Origin: Bubalus kerabau
Taxonomy: Eukaryota > Chordata > Mammalia > Artiodactyla > Bovidae
Assembly: GCF_029407905.1 (NCBI RefSeq)
Contig: NC_073637.1
Location: 47,864,501-47,928,500, forward strand
Direction: 5' to 3'
Length of the DNA stretch: 64,000 bases
This document shows positions 10,346-21,131 of the stretch, piece by piece. How positions within the stretch are numbered: the first letter of the stretch is position 1; every line of letters starts with the position of its first letter. The position numbers and the translations under genes were made by a program. The notes beneath the pieces were generated by a model, which saw only the letters and a program-made list of their open reading frames with translations, was not told where the DNA came from and did no database searches.

Positions 10346-11330
10346 TGATAGTTAAGTCATGTATGACTCCTTGAGACCCCGTGGACTACAGCACACCAGG
10401 CTTCCCTGTCTTTCCCTATCTCCCAGAGTGTGCTCAAACTGACGTCTATTAAGTTGTTGATGCCATCCAACCATCTCGTCCTCTGTTGTCCCCTTCTCCT
10501 GCCCTCAGTCGTTCCCAGGATCAGGATCTTTTCCAGTGAGTTGGCTCTTAGTATCAGGTGGCCAAAGTGTTGGAGCTTCACCTTTAGCATCAGTTTATCC
10601 AGTGAATATTCAGGGTTGATCTCCTTTAGGATTGACTGGTTTGATCTCCTTGCTGTCCAAGGGACTCTCAAGAGTCTTCTCCAGTACCACAGTTCAAAAG
10701 CATCAATTCTTTGGTGCTCAGCCTTCTTTATGGTCCAACTCTCACATCCATACATGACTGCTGGAAAAACCATAGCTTTGATTATACAGACCTTTGTTGG
10801 CAAAATAATGTCTGTATTTTAATATGCTGTCTAGATTTGTCATAGCTTTTCTTCCAAGGAGCAAACGTCTTTTAATTTAGTGGCTGCAGTCACCATCTGC
10901 AGTGATTTTGGAGCCCAAGGAAATAAAGTCTGTCACTGTTTCCATTGTTTCCCCATCTATTTGCTATATGCTGATGGGACCAGATGCCATATTAGTTTTT
11001 TGAGTGTTGGGTTTTAAGCCAGCTTTTTCACTTTCCTTTTTTACCTTCATCAAGAGGCTCTTTTGTTCCTCTTTGCTTTCTGCCATTAGAGTGATGTCAT
11101 CTGCATATCTGATGTTATTAATATTTCTCCCGGCAATCTTGATTCCAGCTTGTGGTTCATCCAGCCTGGAGCATTTCACATGAGGTACTCTGCATTTAAG
11201 TTAAATAAACTGGGTGACAGTATGCAGCTTTGACATACCCCTTTCCCAATTTTGAAACAGTTCCTTGTTACATGTCTGGTTCTAACGGTTGCTTCTTGAC
11301 TTGCATACAGATTTCTCAGGAGACAGTTTA
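10346..11330 (-). mobile_element. Old BovB LINE, 5'-truncated, minus strand
   Basis: About 1 kb of BovB 3' sequence, more diverged than the other copies. The coding sense has the YADD reverse-transcriptase core (YADDITLMAES) with frame breaks, then MYGCESWTIKKAEHQRIDAF and an open C-terminal tail. It lacks the tandem pentamer tail. The 5' boundary near 11330 is approximate. Confidence 0.8.
10357..10803 (-). pseudogene. BovB RT C-terminal fragment, extension still open
   Basis: This 148-codon frame covers the end of the BovB polyprotein: MPTKVCIIKAMVFPAVMYGC, then AEHQRIDAFELWYWRRLL, a basic stretch GRRRGQQRTRWLDG and DREAWCAVVHGVSRSHT. It runs to near the BovB 3' end with no stop at the codon where the copies at 21132, 56153 and 60929 have TGA (here CAA, Gln). 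It is useful because it suggests that the original BovB protein had about 120 more residues after that point. The fragment has no catalytic core. Confidence 0.75.
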
Positions 11331-11412
11331 TATCTAGAGCTGAGATTATGGGGAAATTTTTCTTCTTCTGCACTCGTTGGAGTTTCTTTTTAATATATGT
11401 ACTCTTTTAAGC

Positions 11413-11698
11413 ATAAAGGAAATCAGTCCTGAATATTCATTGGAAGGACTGATGCTGAAGCTGAAACTCCAATACTTTGGCCACCTGATGTGAAGAACTG
11501 ACTCATTTGAAAAGACCCTGATGCTGGGAAAGATTGAAGGCAGGAGGAGAAGGGAACGACAGAGGATGAGATGGTTGGATAGCGTTACTGACTCGATGGA
11601 CATGTGTTTGAGTAAACCCTGGGAGTTGGTGATGGAGCTTGGCATGCTGCAGTTCATGGGGTTGCAAAGAGTCGGACATGACTGAGCAACTGAACTGA
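11413..11698 (+). mobile_element. Short BovB LINE 3' insertion with TSD
   Basis: Contains AAATCAGTCCTGAATATTCA, AACTCCAATACTTTGGCCAC, then ATGGGGTTGCAAAGAGTCGG and an ACTGAACTGAAC tail. Perfect 12-base direct repeats (actcttttaagc) lie at 11401-11412 and 11699-11710. It is a 5'-truncated BovB in the opposite orientation to its neighbour at 10346-11330. Confidence 0.9.
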
Positions 11699-11710
11699 AC
11701 TCTTTTAAGC

Positions 11711-14700
11711 GTATTTATTTAAGGCTCTTTTCAGGTTGCCCATTAGCTTAAGCAGCTGAGCTGTGACTCTTCCTATTTGTTGAGTTGGTGTTCTACCTTT
11801 GAGGGTGTTGTCTTTCCTCCCATGGGTCTGAATTCTTGCTGAATGATTTGCCAAGGAGGAGAGTTGTCTTGGGAAATACGCCGTGTGTTGAGGCGCTTTT
11901 GTAGTCTGTGTGCTGTTGAAGCAAGCACTGATGTGCTTTTGTGTTTGTCTGTTCCTGAATTGTTTGGGAGGTAGCAGCTTTGACCAGGTGTTTAATTATG
12001 TCTCAATCTGATGTTGTCTTTGCTACTGATTATGCAAATAAAGTCCCCCCAGATGTGCTCTTTCATCTGCAGCTTCACACAGGAGCCTGGTTCCATCTCC
12101 CTGTCATGCCTGTGGGCTCTGCCATTCTGGGTCTGGCCAGGCGGGGCTTTGGAACCAATCCCTATTCCAGATTTCCAGGAGGCGTCTTTAGCTTCATCAT
12201 TCCTCATTGCTATGGGCTCTTGGCACCTAAAGATATCTCTTCCTTGATTTCAAGTATGGCAATATATACATTTTAAAATATATTTTCTAGTATCTTTACA
12301 TTTCTAGAGTCTGAGAGGGGATTGTATTGCATAAGTGTAATCTACCATCTTGACTGTGCAATTCATATTGCTTTTATAATTAAAAAATTTCTCTGTCTAC
12401 ACATCCTTGGAAAAAGCATCTTTCTGTTTCTTTATCTTAAATGTGATTTGGGGACCCTTGCCCTCAATGACTCAAAAGACTAGAGCTGTAATTCTAGAAA
12501 GAGGGTTATCTATGGCATTGGCTGTCTTAAATGAAAGAGAAATTAAATAGAAATTAATGGAGAACCAAGCTCGCTTTTAAGCCTTATTACTGGGTCGCAT
12601 AGGGTCTAGTTGGGAAAACAGAAACAAAAACAGATACATTTGATGTGTGAATTTGCAAAAGGTATTTGCCAATGGGAGTCCTAAATGCCAGTGAGGACTT
12701 GGGGATCAGTGTCTTGGCTAGCACAGACATAGAACATCACAGAAAATTCTATTGGACAGGCTGCTCTGATCTGTGGAAGCCATTGAAGTTTTCTGATTAT
12801 AAGAGTGAGTAAGATGAACAGATGGAGTTGTGTGAACATTTTCTCTGACCCTTGTCCTTGGGCCTGGGGGGGGCATGTGCTTCAATCATAAGAATAAATG
12901 TGGAAAGGGGAGTCTGTTTTGAAGGTTGTATCCCTCAATTGTCCTATGGTTGGAATTTGCGTTTCCATAGCAACTCAGGATCTGGATTAAGATCAGCCCA
13001 TCGGTAGATAGCATGCTGGCTGTTCCCTACCTTGAAATTCTGGACTGTGTCCTCACAAGTGGCCTAAATACAGCATTGGGAAATCGAAACTCTTGTCTTC
13101 TAGACATGATCTTCTAGGTGCTTACGAGGAAATTTGCCCTGTGTTTTCATGCCTATAAAGTAAGAGTTTCATAAAGTTAATCTTTATTTTTTCATACCAG
13201 CAATGCTGATTCACCAGAGCATGTAAAACAGTGAATCAGAAGAATGAGAGTCTTGATGGCTTTCTGTGTGTCTCTTGTTTAGATGTGATTGACTCCTATG
13301 TTTTTATATATAAAATCTCCATCTTGCAGCTGAGAAAATGAAGAATGACTTGCAAAACTTAGCTTCTGGCTAAAAAGTGGAGGAACATGACTGAAATCTA
13401 AGTATAATGACTCTAAAACCAGGATTTTTTTCATCTCTTTAACATTAAATGACAAATGATTGATTGATTTGGAAAGAAAAGAGAATCTGTTATACTGAGA
13501 ATCAGGCCAACGAGACAAAGGAAGAGGTTAAAGCACTGCATGTATTCTTTCGTTCTTGGGGAGAAATGCAGTAGATCCTGATTGCTATATTATATAAGGC
13601 AGAAGCAGTGCCAGCATCCAAAGCAGTGAATAATTGGCCACATTTGGCTCTGGGATGCATTATGTGAATCTTTGGCAGCAGATAGCCTTTTCTCATTAGG
13701 CTAATATTAGATTTAGTTTGTATTTCTTTGGCACAGAGTTAAAGGAGCTGGCCTGGAGTTTGGTGCTGGAGGCGGGAGGAGGAGAAAGCCCGGTGCTTGG
13801 GATAAGCCACAGGTGGATAAATGAGAGCTGACTGTAGGGCAGCTGGGGGATGTTTGTTAGAGTGGGAAAGGAAGCATAATCTGGGATTGAAACAGAAAGC
13901 TCTGAGAATTGTGTCTTGGGTTAAAGATGAAGGGGGATTGTACTTAACCTTGATCAAATCACATTGCTCAGCTGCCTCTGAGAAGGCCTACAGCAATTTG
14001 GGGATAGAATGATCTAATTCTTGGCTATCTGTATTTCTTGGCTTGGGAAGTAAGAATGTCTCCAAAAGAGGCTGCCAACCCACTGTACTGTCACCAGTGA
14101 TAGGAAAGGACATAATGCATGGGAAACATAATGACCACATACTTAGTTAAGAATTGTCAGGGGTCAGAACAAGAGAGAGAAGCCAAAATGACTTCATGCC
14201 GTGTGAGTTCCAGGCCCCTCCTGCACATGCTCTGAACACTTGGAAAGACCTCAGGAGAAACTGCAGTCAACCCGTATTTGAAAAGGTAAGCATTTATAAC
14301 TGAAGTGTTGAGCTCTGGAAAGTGTGACAGTGGAGCATGCATTGGAGCCATAGTTTCATGGAATAATCGATCAAGAAGGCACCTTAGGGAGCATCTGACT
14401 ACCTGGTTTATGGCATAGGTGGTGGTGAGATGACGCCTTCTCCAAATCTTGAGGCCAGTAGTGGCACAGCCTGACCTAAAACATCATAATTCTGACACAT
14501 GGCTGAGCTCCCACTCTATACAAAACAACAGCTTCTTGCAGCCACTTGGTTGGCGTTCCTTTTCTTGTGTACCCAGACTGCAGCGCATGCCATTTGAGGA
14601 TAGAATGGAAAGTTGGCCTCAGGGGAAGTGGAGCCCCTATCAGTGGATGGATCGGAGCCCAGTTACAATTCCATTGACAATTTGACACAGTAAAGATAGT

Positions 14701-15845
14701 CTTCTGGAAGAAAGGGTGAGTTCTAGGGGTGGCTTGTCTGGTAGCACTCTGCCCAAATGCTTTTCTTTTCCAGTCTGAAATGCTGGGGATCAATATGTAA
14801 ACTTTTCAACCATGACAGCAGTTAGAGTCATGCCTGTCAGAACTGATTGAGAAGTTTCAGAATTGCCTGCATTTATATAAAGGCAAGTGTATAATTTGAA
14901 CCTAAGAAAAAGACAAACATAAGAGGCAGACGTGACAGCAGGGATCTGCTTCTGTGGCTGTGCTGAAGAGACTCCGAGTCCTTGATGGGTGACATTGGAA
15001 AAGCCTAGAGGCATCTGAGAGCCCTGGTCAACTCAGCCAAGTGAAGAACTCAAGAGAAGATAAAACAGAAGTTGGGAGAAGCTTAAGACCAAGTAAGATG
15101 AAGAGCAGAAGGTGGTAGAAGAAAGCAGGGTTGCACCTTTGTCTGTACCCATAGCTTGAGGACTGACGCTTATTCCAAGTGAGGGACATTGTAGTTCACC
15201 AGACGCACAGCATCTCTGAACATATACATACACGTTTCCCCTTTTGACCCTCTCTCTCCCTGTACACACAGACAGATGCTAAGACATTTTTATAAAATGT
15301 GTATTGTTGCATACGATTTTCAAGTATATTTTGGCTTTTCCTGGTATCCTACATCATAGTTGCTTTTGAACTATGAATACTTGGACTCAGGTGACCATGC
15401 AATTTGCAAACTTTGGCTATAAAAAGCCAGATAGTAACTGGTTCTTCATGGTGGGTGTTGCAGTCCCCATGTGACTTTGCAGAAGTGGATGTATTTCACT
15501 GAGATGCCTACAGGTAGACCTGTGTGGAGTTGCACGTCTGCGTGTCTTCCCTGCTCCACGATGTCTCAGTTGCACCTCAGCCAATGGGAGGCACTGGACA
15601 AGTCGGCTTTAGATGCTGTACACCCAGGATTCTGAACAAATACATGTTGGGAGAGGGTGTGTGGGGAAGGGACATTTTAAGTCATTTTATAAGAACACCC
15701 TGCCTTCTCTTCTCTCTTCTCTCTAAATATACAAATGGCTAACACTTATGTTCTATTTGGGTATAACTTGCCAAAAGTTAATAGTTGTAACAGGAAAAAC
15801 TGTGGTAATAAGTAATACATGATTTTAAACTGCCCTATTATCTCA
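11711..15845. other. Long stretch without recognised genes
   Basis: About 4.1 kb of mostly unique-looking sequence. A weak MIR-like piece may lie at 13310-13430 (CATCTTGCAGCTGAGAAAATG). Open frames up to 105 codons occur, but none shows a domain or paired splice sites that convince me. No CpG-rich promoter is seen. Confidence 0.35.
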
Positions 15846-15849
15846 TGGC

Positions 15850-16072
15850 GCTATCCCAAGTGGCATTAGTGGTAAAGAACCCACCTGCCAATGCAGGAGA
15901 TGTAAAAGATGCAGGTTCAGTCCTTGGGTCGGGAATATCCTCTGGAGGAGGGCATGGCAACCCCCTCCAGTAGTCTTGCCTGGAGATTCCCATGGACAGA
16001 GGAACCTGGCAGACTACAGTCCATAGGGTTGCAAAGAGTCAGACACGACTGAAGTGACTTAGCAGGCAGCAA
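15850..16072 (+). mobile_element. Bov-tA SINE
   Basis: tRNA-like head (TAAAGAACCCACCTGCCAATG) with a small internal insertion (ATGTAAAAG), then CCAGTAGTCTTGCCTGGAGA and GGGTTGCAAAGAGTCAGACA. The 5' end is slightly degenerate and no target-site duplication is obvious. Confidence 0.8.
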
Positions 16073-16229
16073 GATATCACTCATACATTGAGAAAGAGAA
16101 TGATTTTGTAATAATGATTGAGTTGAAAAAATAGTATGTTGCATTATGTAGGAAAAAAAACATGAATTGTACAGGCAGTTCTGTTGTTTAGAGATAGATT
16201 ATCCATCAACACATCATGTCTTACTTCTT

Positions 16230-16870
16230 ATTCTAAAATCTACTCATGTTCCCACATCTGCTATCACCTGGACCCACCTCACTATTTCTTGACTGGCTTC
16301 CACTTCACTCCTGCCCTCCTGTGATCCTGTTCCCACACACCAATCTTGAATTAAAGGATACCACGCACCTTCTTAGCATCCTTTTCACTTAAAGTAAAAA
16401 ATCCAGACTCATTCCTATGGTGAGAATCCAAGACATTCAGGCTTTGCTTGGCCTCCCCAATCTCACCTCATATCAGATTTCCCTCTGGTCATCTAAGCTC
16501 CAGACATACTTGTCTTTCTGTTTCTGGAATATTCCAAAGTCATGCTCTCTCTTGAGCGCATTGGTACCTGCAATCCTGTCTGCCTATATTTACCTCCTTG
16601 ATCATTGCACCTTGGTTCCCTGTCACATAGGTCCCAGCTCAAATGTTTCTCTGCAGAGAGGCCTGGCCACTCCAGTCACGCTTTCTGATATCATGGTGTA
16701 TCCTTCATGGAGCTTCTTCCTGTCTGAAATCATCCTGTTTATTTTCTGTCTCTCCAGTAAAATGTAAACTCCTTGACAGCAGTGATCTCTCTGTCTTATT
16801 CACTGGTACAGCATCAGTGCCTGCTGCAGTGTCCAGCACATCTTAAAGAATACACTTCTGATAAATGAAA
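16230..16870 (+). mobile_element. L2 LINE 3' region
   Basis: The order of motifs follows the L2 C-terminal coding region and 3' end: GGTCCCAGCTCAAATGTTTC, CAGAGAGGCCTGGCCACTCC, then AAAATGTAAACTCCTTGACAG and GTGTCCAGCACATC before an AATAAATG-like end. L2 is an ancient mammalian LINE; the copy is dead. Confidence 0.75.
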
Positions 16871-16942
16871 TGTTAGTTGATGTGACCCAGAAGTTCCTCG
16901 CCTCTGGGTCTTCCTTTCTTTTGCCCCATAGTGTTTATCTTT

Positions 16943-17062
16943 GGGCTTCCCTGATAGCTCAGTTGGTAAACAATCCACCTGCAATGCAGGAGACCTTGGT
17001 TCAATTCCTGGGTTGGGAAGATCCACTGGAGAAGGGATACACTACCCAGTCCAGTACTCTTG
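16943..17062 (+). mobile_element. Partial Bov-tA unit (head plus part of body)
   Basis: Starts GGGCTTCCCTGATAGCTCAG and breaks off after CCAGTCCAGTACTCTT, where a second complete Bov-tA begins. The missing part is the BovB-derived 3' half. Confidence 0.8.
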
Positions 17063-17258
17063 GGCTTCCCTTGTTGCGCAGCTGGTAAAAAATCTGCCTG
17101 CAATGCAGGAGACTGGGTTTGATCCCTGGGTTGGGAAGATCCCCTGGAGAAGGGAAAGGCTACCCACTCCAGTATTCTGGCCTGGAGAATTTCATGGACT
17201 GTGTAGTCCATGGGGTCACAAAGATTCAGACACAACTGAGCGACTTTCACTCATGCCA
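17063..17258 (+). mobile_element. Bov-tA SINE directly abutting a partial unit
   Basis: Complete head (GGGCTTCCCTTGTTGCGCAG), B box TTTGATCCCTGGGTT, body CCACTCCAGTATTCTGGCCT and 3' half GGGGTCACAAAGATTCAGAC. It follows the truncated unit without a spacer. Confidence 0.85.
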
Positions 17259-17261
17259 CTC

Positions 17262-17810
17262 TGCTATCTTTATCCTCTGTAGAGGCGAGCAGGAAGATCC
17301 ATCTTGCTGTAATGATTGTTAGTGGCAGAGGATGCTTTTCTGGATGGTGGGTGCAAGTGGAACATTGTCCACAGGACAGGCAAGGGTTTCATCCATAGCT
17401 CTTTAGTTACCCTCCTTCTTCACAGTTCTAACTTGTCCCTTAGGCTAGGGAAATACCTGTTCATGGTCTGTGGTTGGCATTCCAAACTTGACTTAGTTAA
17501 AAAGTCTCTGACCTGCACATCCGTCCCTCTGCTCCCTCCAGTGTTGGCCAAGATTCCACCTCCACCCACAGCTCTCTTCATAATCCTCAGTATAAGCATC
17601 AGCTGACTCCCCTAACTCTTTCCCCTTTGCCTTGAAGTCATAACCAGATGATAAAAGAAAGCAGCGGCTTCTCCTTAAATGATCAGGAAGTTTTAAATTG
17701 AGAATCAGACCACCAGGTATCAGAAAACACCTCGAACATTATTGCCAGGGATTTATGAATGAGAAATAGTTTTCAGGTGTTGCTGTTACATGTGACCATA
17801 CATATTTTGC
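17262..17810. other. No gene recognised
   Basis: Unique-looking sequence between SINE and old repeat. One 96-codon open frame (17316-17606) has no recognisable domain. Confidence 0.35.
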
Positions 17811-18210
17811 TATAGCAGCTTGGGATGCTATAACAAAATAGCATAGTTTATAACATGGACTAGGCAGCTTCAGTAATCATGTCTCACCGTTTTGGAGGCT
17901 TGGAAGTCCAAGATCAAGAAGTCAGTCAATTTGGTTCCAGGCAAGGGCCCTCTTCTTGACTTGCTAATGGAAGCATTCTGCCGGTATCCTCACATGATGA
18001 AGAAAAAGTGAGCTCTAGTCTTTCTTTCTCTTCTGAGAAGAATGCTGATCCTATCATGGGGCCCCGTCCTCATGACCTCATCTACACCTAATTATCTCCT
18101 AAAAGCCCTACCTCCAAATACGATCACTTTGGGGGTAAGGGCTTCAGCCTGTGAATTGAGGAGGGGCCACAAACATTTGGTTCAGAATATATACCAAATG
18201 TGCATTTTGG
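17811..18210 (+). mobile_element. Old mammalian repeat, same family as 9379-9665
   Basis: Contains GGGATGCTATAACAAAATAG, GGAGGCTTGGAAGTCCAAGA, CCCTACCTCCAAATACGATC and TTTGGGGGTAAGGGCTTCAG. The order matches the copy at 9379-9665 but is longer. Family name uncertain. Confidence 0.5.
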
Positions 18211-18779
18211 TCAGATGCCAAATGACCAAGTGTCCAGCCACTATTTGGCTGAAGTTGAATATCTTCATCTTAGAAAGAATGTCTGGCATACAAGTATAAC
18301 CTGAAATACTGATAAGAATACCTATTTATTACAACTTAAATTTATACCAAGCGGATACTTTTTTTAATTGCCATTGTAGTGCAGTGGTATCACAAGCAGA
18401 GTCACAGCTATGGACTCCTGTGGCTTCTATAGTGCACATTTGTGATACTGAAAATACACTCTTTTCAACTGAGATCAGTGAAGGAGCAACAGATGTTTTG
18501 GTCAAGCTCTGCCCCTGCAGGCCATGCTAATGATGATATTACCAAGTCATTGAACTTTCATCCTCTCCACTGAAAACTGACTGAAATGAAGACTTCAACT
18601 CTTGGGCTTGCCATGTTGGTTGTAGCTCATGAGGCAGTTTCATTGAAACAGTCCCATAAATGAAAGCTTAGGATTGTATTTAAAGAAGATACTTGTTAAG
18701 CGTTCTCATGGTTAAGCTGAATTTTATTGCCATCCCTGTGGTTTTCTCTCTTAAAAAATGTTTTCACAGTACTGTAAAG

Positions 18780-19680
18780 CAGGAATTTCCATTCAGTAGC
18801 TGGAATTCATTCATATGCCCATCAGATCATGTTGTTCTCTGCTCAAACTCCTCTCATTGCTTCCCATTTTCTTTGAATTAAAAGCCAGAGTCCTTTCGGT
18901 GTCCTCCTGGGCTCTGCATGATCTGTTCCCTGGTAAGTCACTCGTGTCATCTCCTGCTACACTCTTCATGTTCAGGCTGCTTCTGGACTAAACCGGGTAT
19001 CTTCCCACCTGGGTGGAGAAGGTAATGCCACCCCACTCCAGTACTCTTCCCTGGAAAATCCCATGGATGGAGGAGCCTGGTAGGTTGCAGTCCATGGGGT
19101 CGCTAAGAGTCGAACACAACTGAGCGACTTCACTTTCACTTTTCACTTTCATGCATTGGAGAAGGAAATGGCAACCCACTCCAGTGTTCTTGCCTGGAGA
19201 ATCCCAGGGACGGGGGAGCTTGGTGGGCTGCCGTCTATGGGGTCGCACAGAGTCAGACACGACTGAAGCGACTTAGCAGCAGCAGCAGCAGCAGCTTCCC
19301 ACCTGGGAGCCCTTGTAATGCTTGTTCCCTCTGCCTGCAGCTTCTTTTTCTCAGGATGCCCAAATCACTCTCCTCCATCTTCTTGAAACCTTTATTCAAC
19401 CATAGCCTCAGTGAGGCTTGCTGGACTGTTGTGTTTAAATAACGAACTCTTTCCCAGTGCTTCTGATCCTTGACTCTTTCGTTATTCTCACTCCCACACT
19501 CAACATACCCATGACGTTCTAAAACAGTGTATCATCTTCTTATCTATTACATGTATTATTATTTTATGTCATCCCTCCAAATGTAAATTGTGTGAGGGCA
19601 GGGACCTGATTTGTTTTTTGATCTATCCCTAAAATGACAAACTATGCTTGGTATGTTATAGGGACACAATTACTTGTTGT
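18780..19680 (+). mobile_element. L2 LINE 3' region interrupted by Bov-A2
   Basis: Left part: CTCTCATTGCTTCCCATTTTC, AGCCAGAGTCCTTTCGGTGTC. Right part: CTTGTTCCCTCTGCCTGCAG, then AATTGTGTGAGGGCAGGGACC. Together these follow the L2 3' order. A Bov-A2 SINE at 19014-19294 splits it. Confidence 0.75.
19014..19294 (+). mobile_element. Bov-A2 SINE (dimer) with TSD and AGC tail
   Basis: Two Bov-A units in tandem (AATGCCACCCCACTCCAGTA and GGCAACCCACTCCAGTGTTC), joined through TTCACTTTTCACTTTCATGC, and ending in an (AGC)n tail. Perfect 13-base direct repeats (cttcccacctggg) lie at 19001-19013 and 19295-19307. Confidence 0.95.
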
Positions 19681-19839
19681 GTAAATTAATTCATATAATC
19701 AATGTACATGTAAGTTTCACCTGATTAACTTTTAATATAAAAACAAGCCAGGAGATTAGCTTAATTAGACATAAAATACCTACTTTTATTGGAAAGGGAA
19801 TTTTCATATAGCAATAAAAAGCCCTAAGGAGCATCCACA

Positions 19840-19981
19840 TTGGAGAAGGAAATGGCAACCCAGTCCAGTGTTCTTGCCTGGAGAATCCCAGGGACGGGGA
19901 GCCTGGTGGGCTGCCGTCTATGGGGTCGCACAGAGTCGGGCACGACTGAAGTGACTCAGCAGCAGCAGCAGCAGCAGCAGC
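19840..19981 (+). mobile_element. Bov-A2 second-unit fragment
   Basis: Only the right-hand unit of Bov-A2 is present (TGGAGAAGGAAATGGCAACC to GACTGAAGTGACTCAG), with a longer (CAG)n tail of about seven units. It is 5'-truncated near the joint of the dimer. Confidence 0.85.
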
Positions 19982-20369
19982 CCTATCTGTGTCACCAGAG
20001 GTGTAAGTAACCAACATGACCAAATGATCATGATTTTGCACAAGGTCAAGGTTGCCAAAACTGGAGCCAAAATGGCATTTGGCTACTTGGCCTGCCAAAA
20101 ACCAAGGCTGAAGCCAAATCCTTATAGAATTTCGGTCAAATGTCACCAAAAGCTGAACTTCATTGCTTCCCTATTCTTTATATAATTAGTTTAGCTCTTA
20201 AATGCGCTCATGTCTAACTTGCATATTGTGTAATCTTTTTTTGGGAGAAATCTGATACCCACCTTTTCTCATGTTGTACTAAATAGACAAAGCAGGGTTA
20301 GTCCTATCAATGCCTGAATAGTAGTAACTACTTAGAGGTAGCCAGAAGTGTAACAAACAGAAAAGAAAG

Positions 20370-20581
20370 TAAAAGTGTTAGTCACTTTGTCGTGTCTTGA
20401 CTCTTTAGGACCCCATGGACTGGAGCCTTTCAGGCTCCTCTGTCCATGGGAGTCTCCAGGCAAGAATACTGGAGTGGGTTGCCATTTCCTCCTCCAGGGA
20501 ATTTTCCCAACCCAGGGATCAAACCCAGGTCTCCTGCATTGCAGGTGGATTTTTTAACCATCTGAGCCACCAGGGGAACCC
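20370..20581 (-). mobile_element. Bov-tA SINE, minus strand
   Basis: 3' end at low coordinates (GTGTTAGTCACTTTGTCGTG), tRNA-like head at high coordinates (CATTGCAGGTGGATTTTTTAACC). No clear target-site duplication. Confidence 0.85.
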
Positions 20582-21049
20582 AGATGGAAGAAAGAAATGC
20601 ATCAAAGCTTGGATTTGTTATCGAGCAGAACTTTTTAAATAGAGGATATGTGATTTCAACATTTTGTTTCAGTTCAGTTCAGTTCAGTCGCTCAGTCGTG
20701 TCCGACTCTTTGCGACCTCATGAATCGCAGCATGCCAGGCCTCCCTGTCCATCACCAACTCCCAGAGTTCACTCAGACTCGCATCCATTAAGTCATGGAT
20801 GCCATCCAGCCATCTCATCCTCTGTCGTCCCCTTCTGCTCCTGCCCCCAATTCCTCCCAGCATCAGAGTCTTTTCCAATGAGTCAACGCTTCGCATGAGG
20901 TGGCCAAAGTACTGGAGTTTCAGCTTTAGCATCATTCCTTCCAAAGAAATCCCAGGGCTGATCTCCTTCAGAATGGACTGGTTGGATCTCCTTGCAGTCC
21001 AAGGGACTCTCAAGAGTCTTCTCCAATACCACAGTTCAAAAGCATGAAT

Positions 21050-21119
21050 TCATTTTGATATTTGGCAAAACTAATACAATTATGTAAAGTTTAAAAATAA
21101 AATAAAATTAAAAAAAAAA
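21050..21119 (+). mobile_element. L1 3'-end microinsertion inside BovB
   Basis: About 70 bases read TTCATTTTGATATTTGGCAA, TAATACAATTATGTAAAG and an A-rich tail, the last bases of a ruminant L1 also seen at 46812-46942. The BovB sequence resumes with AAGCATCAATTCTTCAGC, and AAAGCAT is present on both sides. This marks a very short L1 insertion into an existing BovB. Confidence 0.85.
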
Positions 21120-21131
21120 AGCATCAATTCT

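Noticed and set aside
16417..16767. A 116-codon + strand frame
   Set aside because: It lies in an L2 3' region and is a chance frame through repeat sequence.
18360..18480. tRNA-like phrase gtagtgcagtggtatcac
   Set aside because: It resembles an A box, but no matching B box or cloverleaf could be completed.
19261..19300. CAG/AGC runs as trinucleotide-repeat disease-type tracts or coding poly-Gln
   Set aside because: They are the normal tails of Bov-A2 SINEs (also at 19958-19981, 29450, 41810, 57375).
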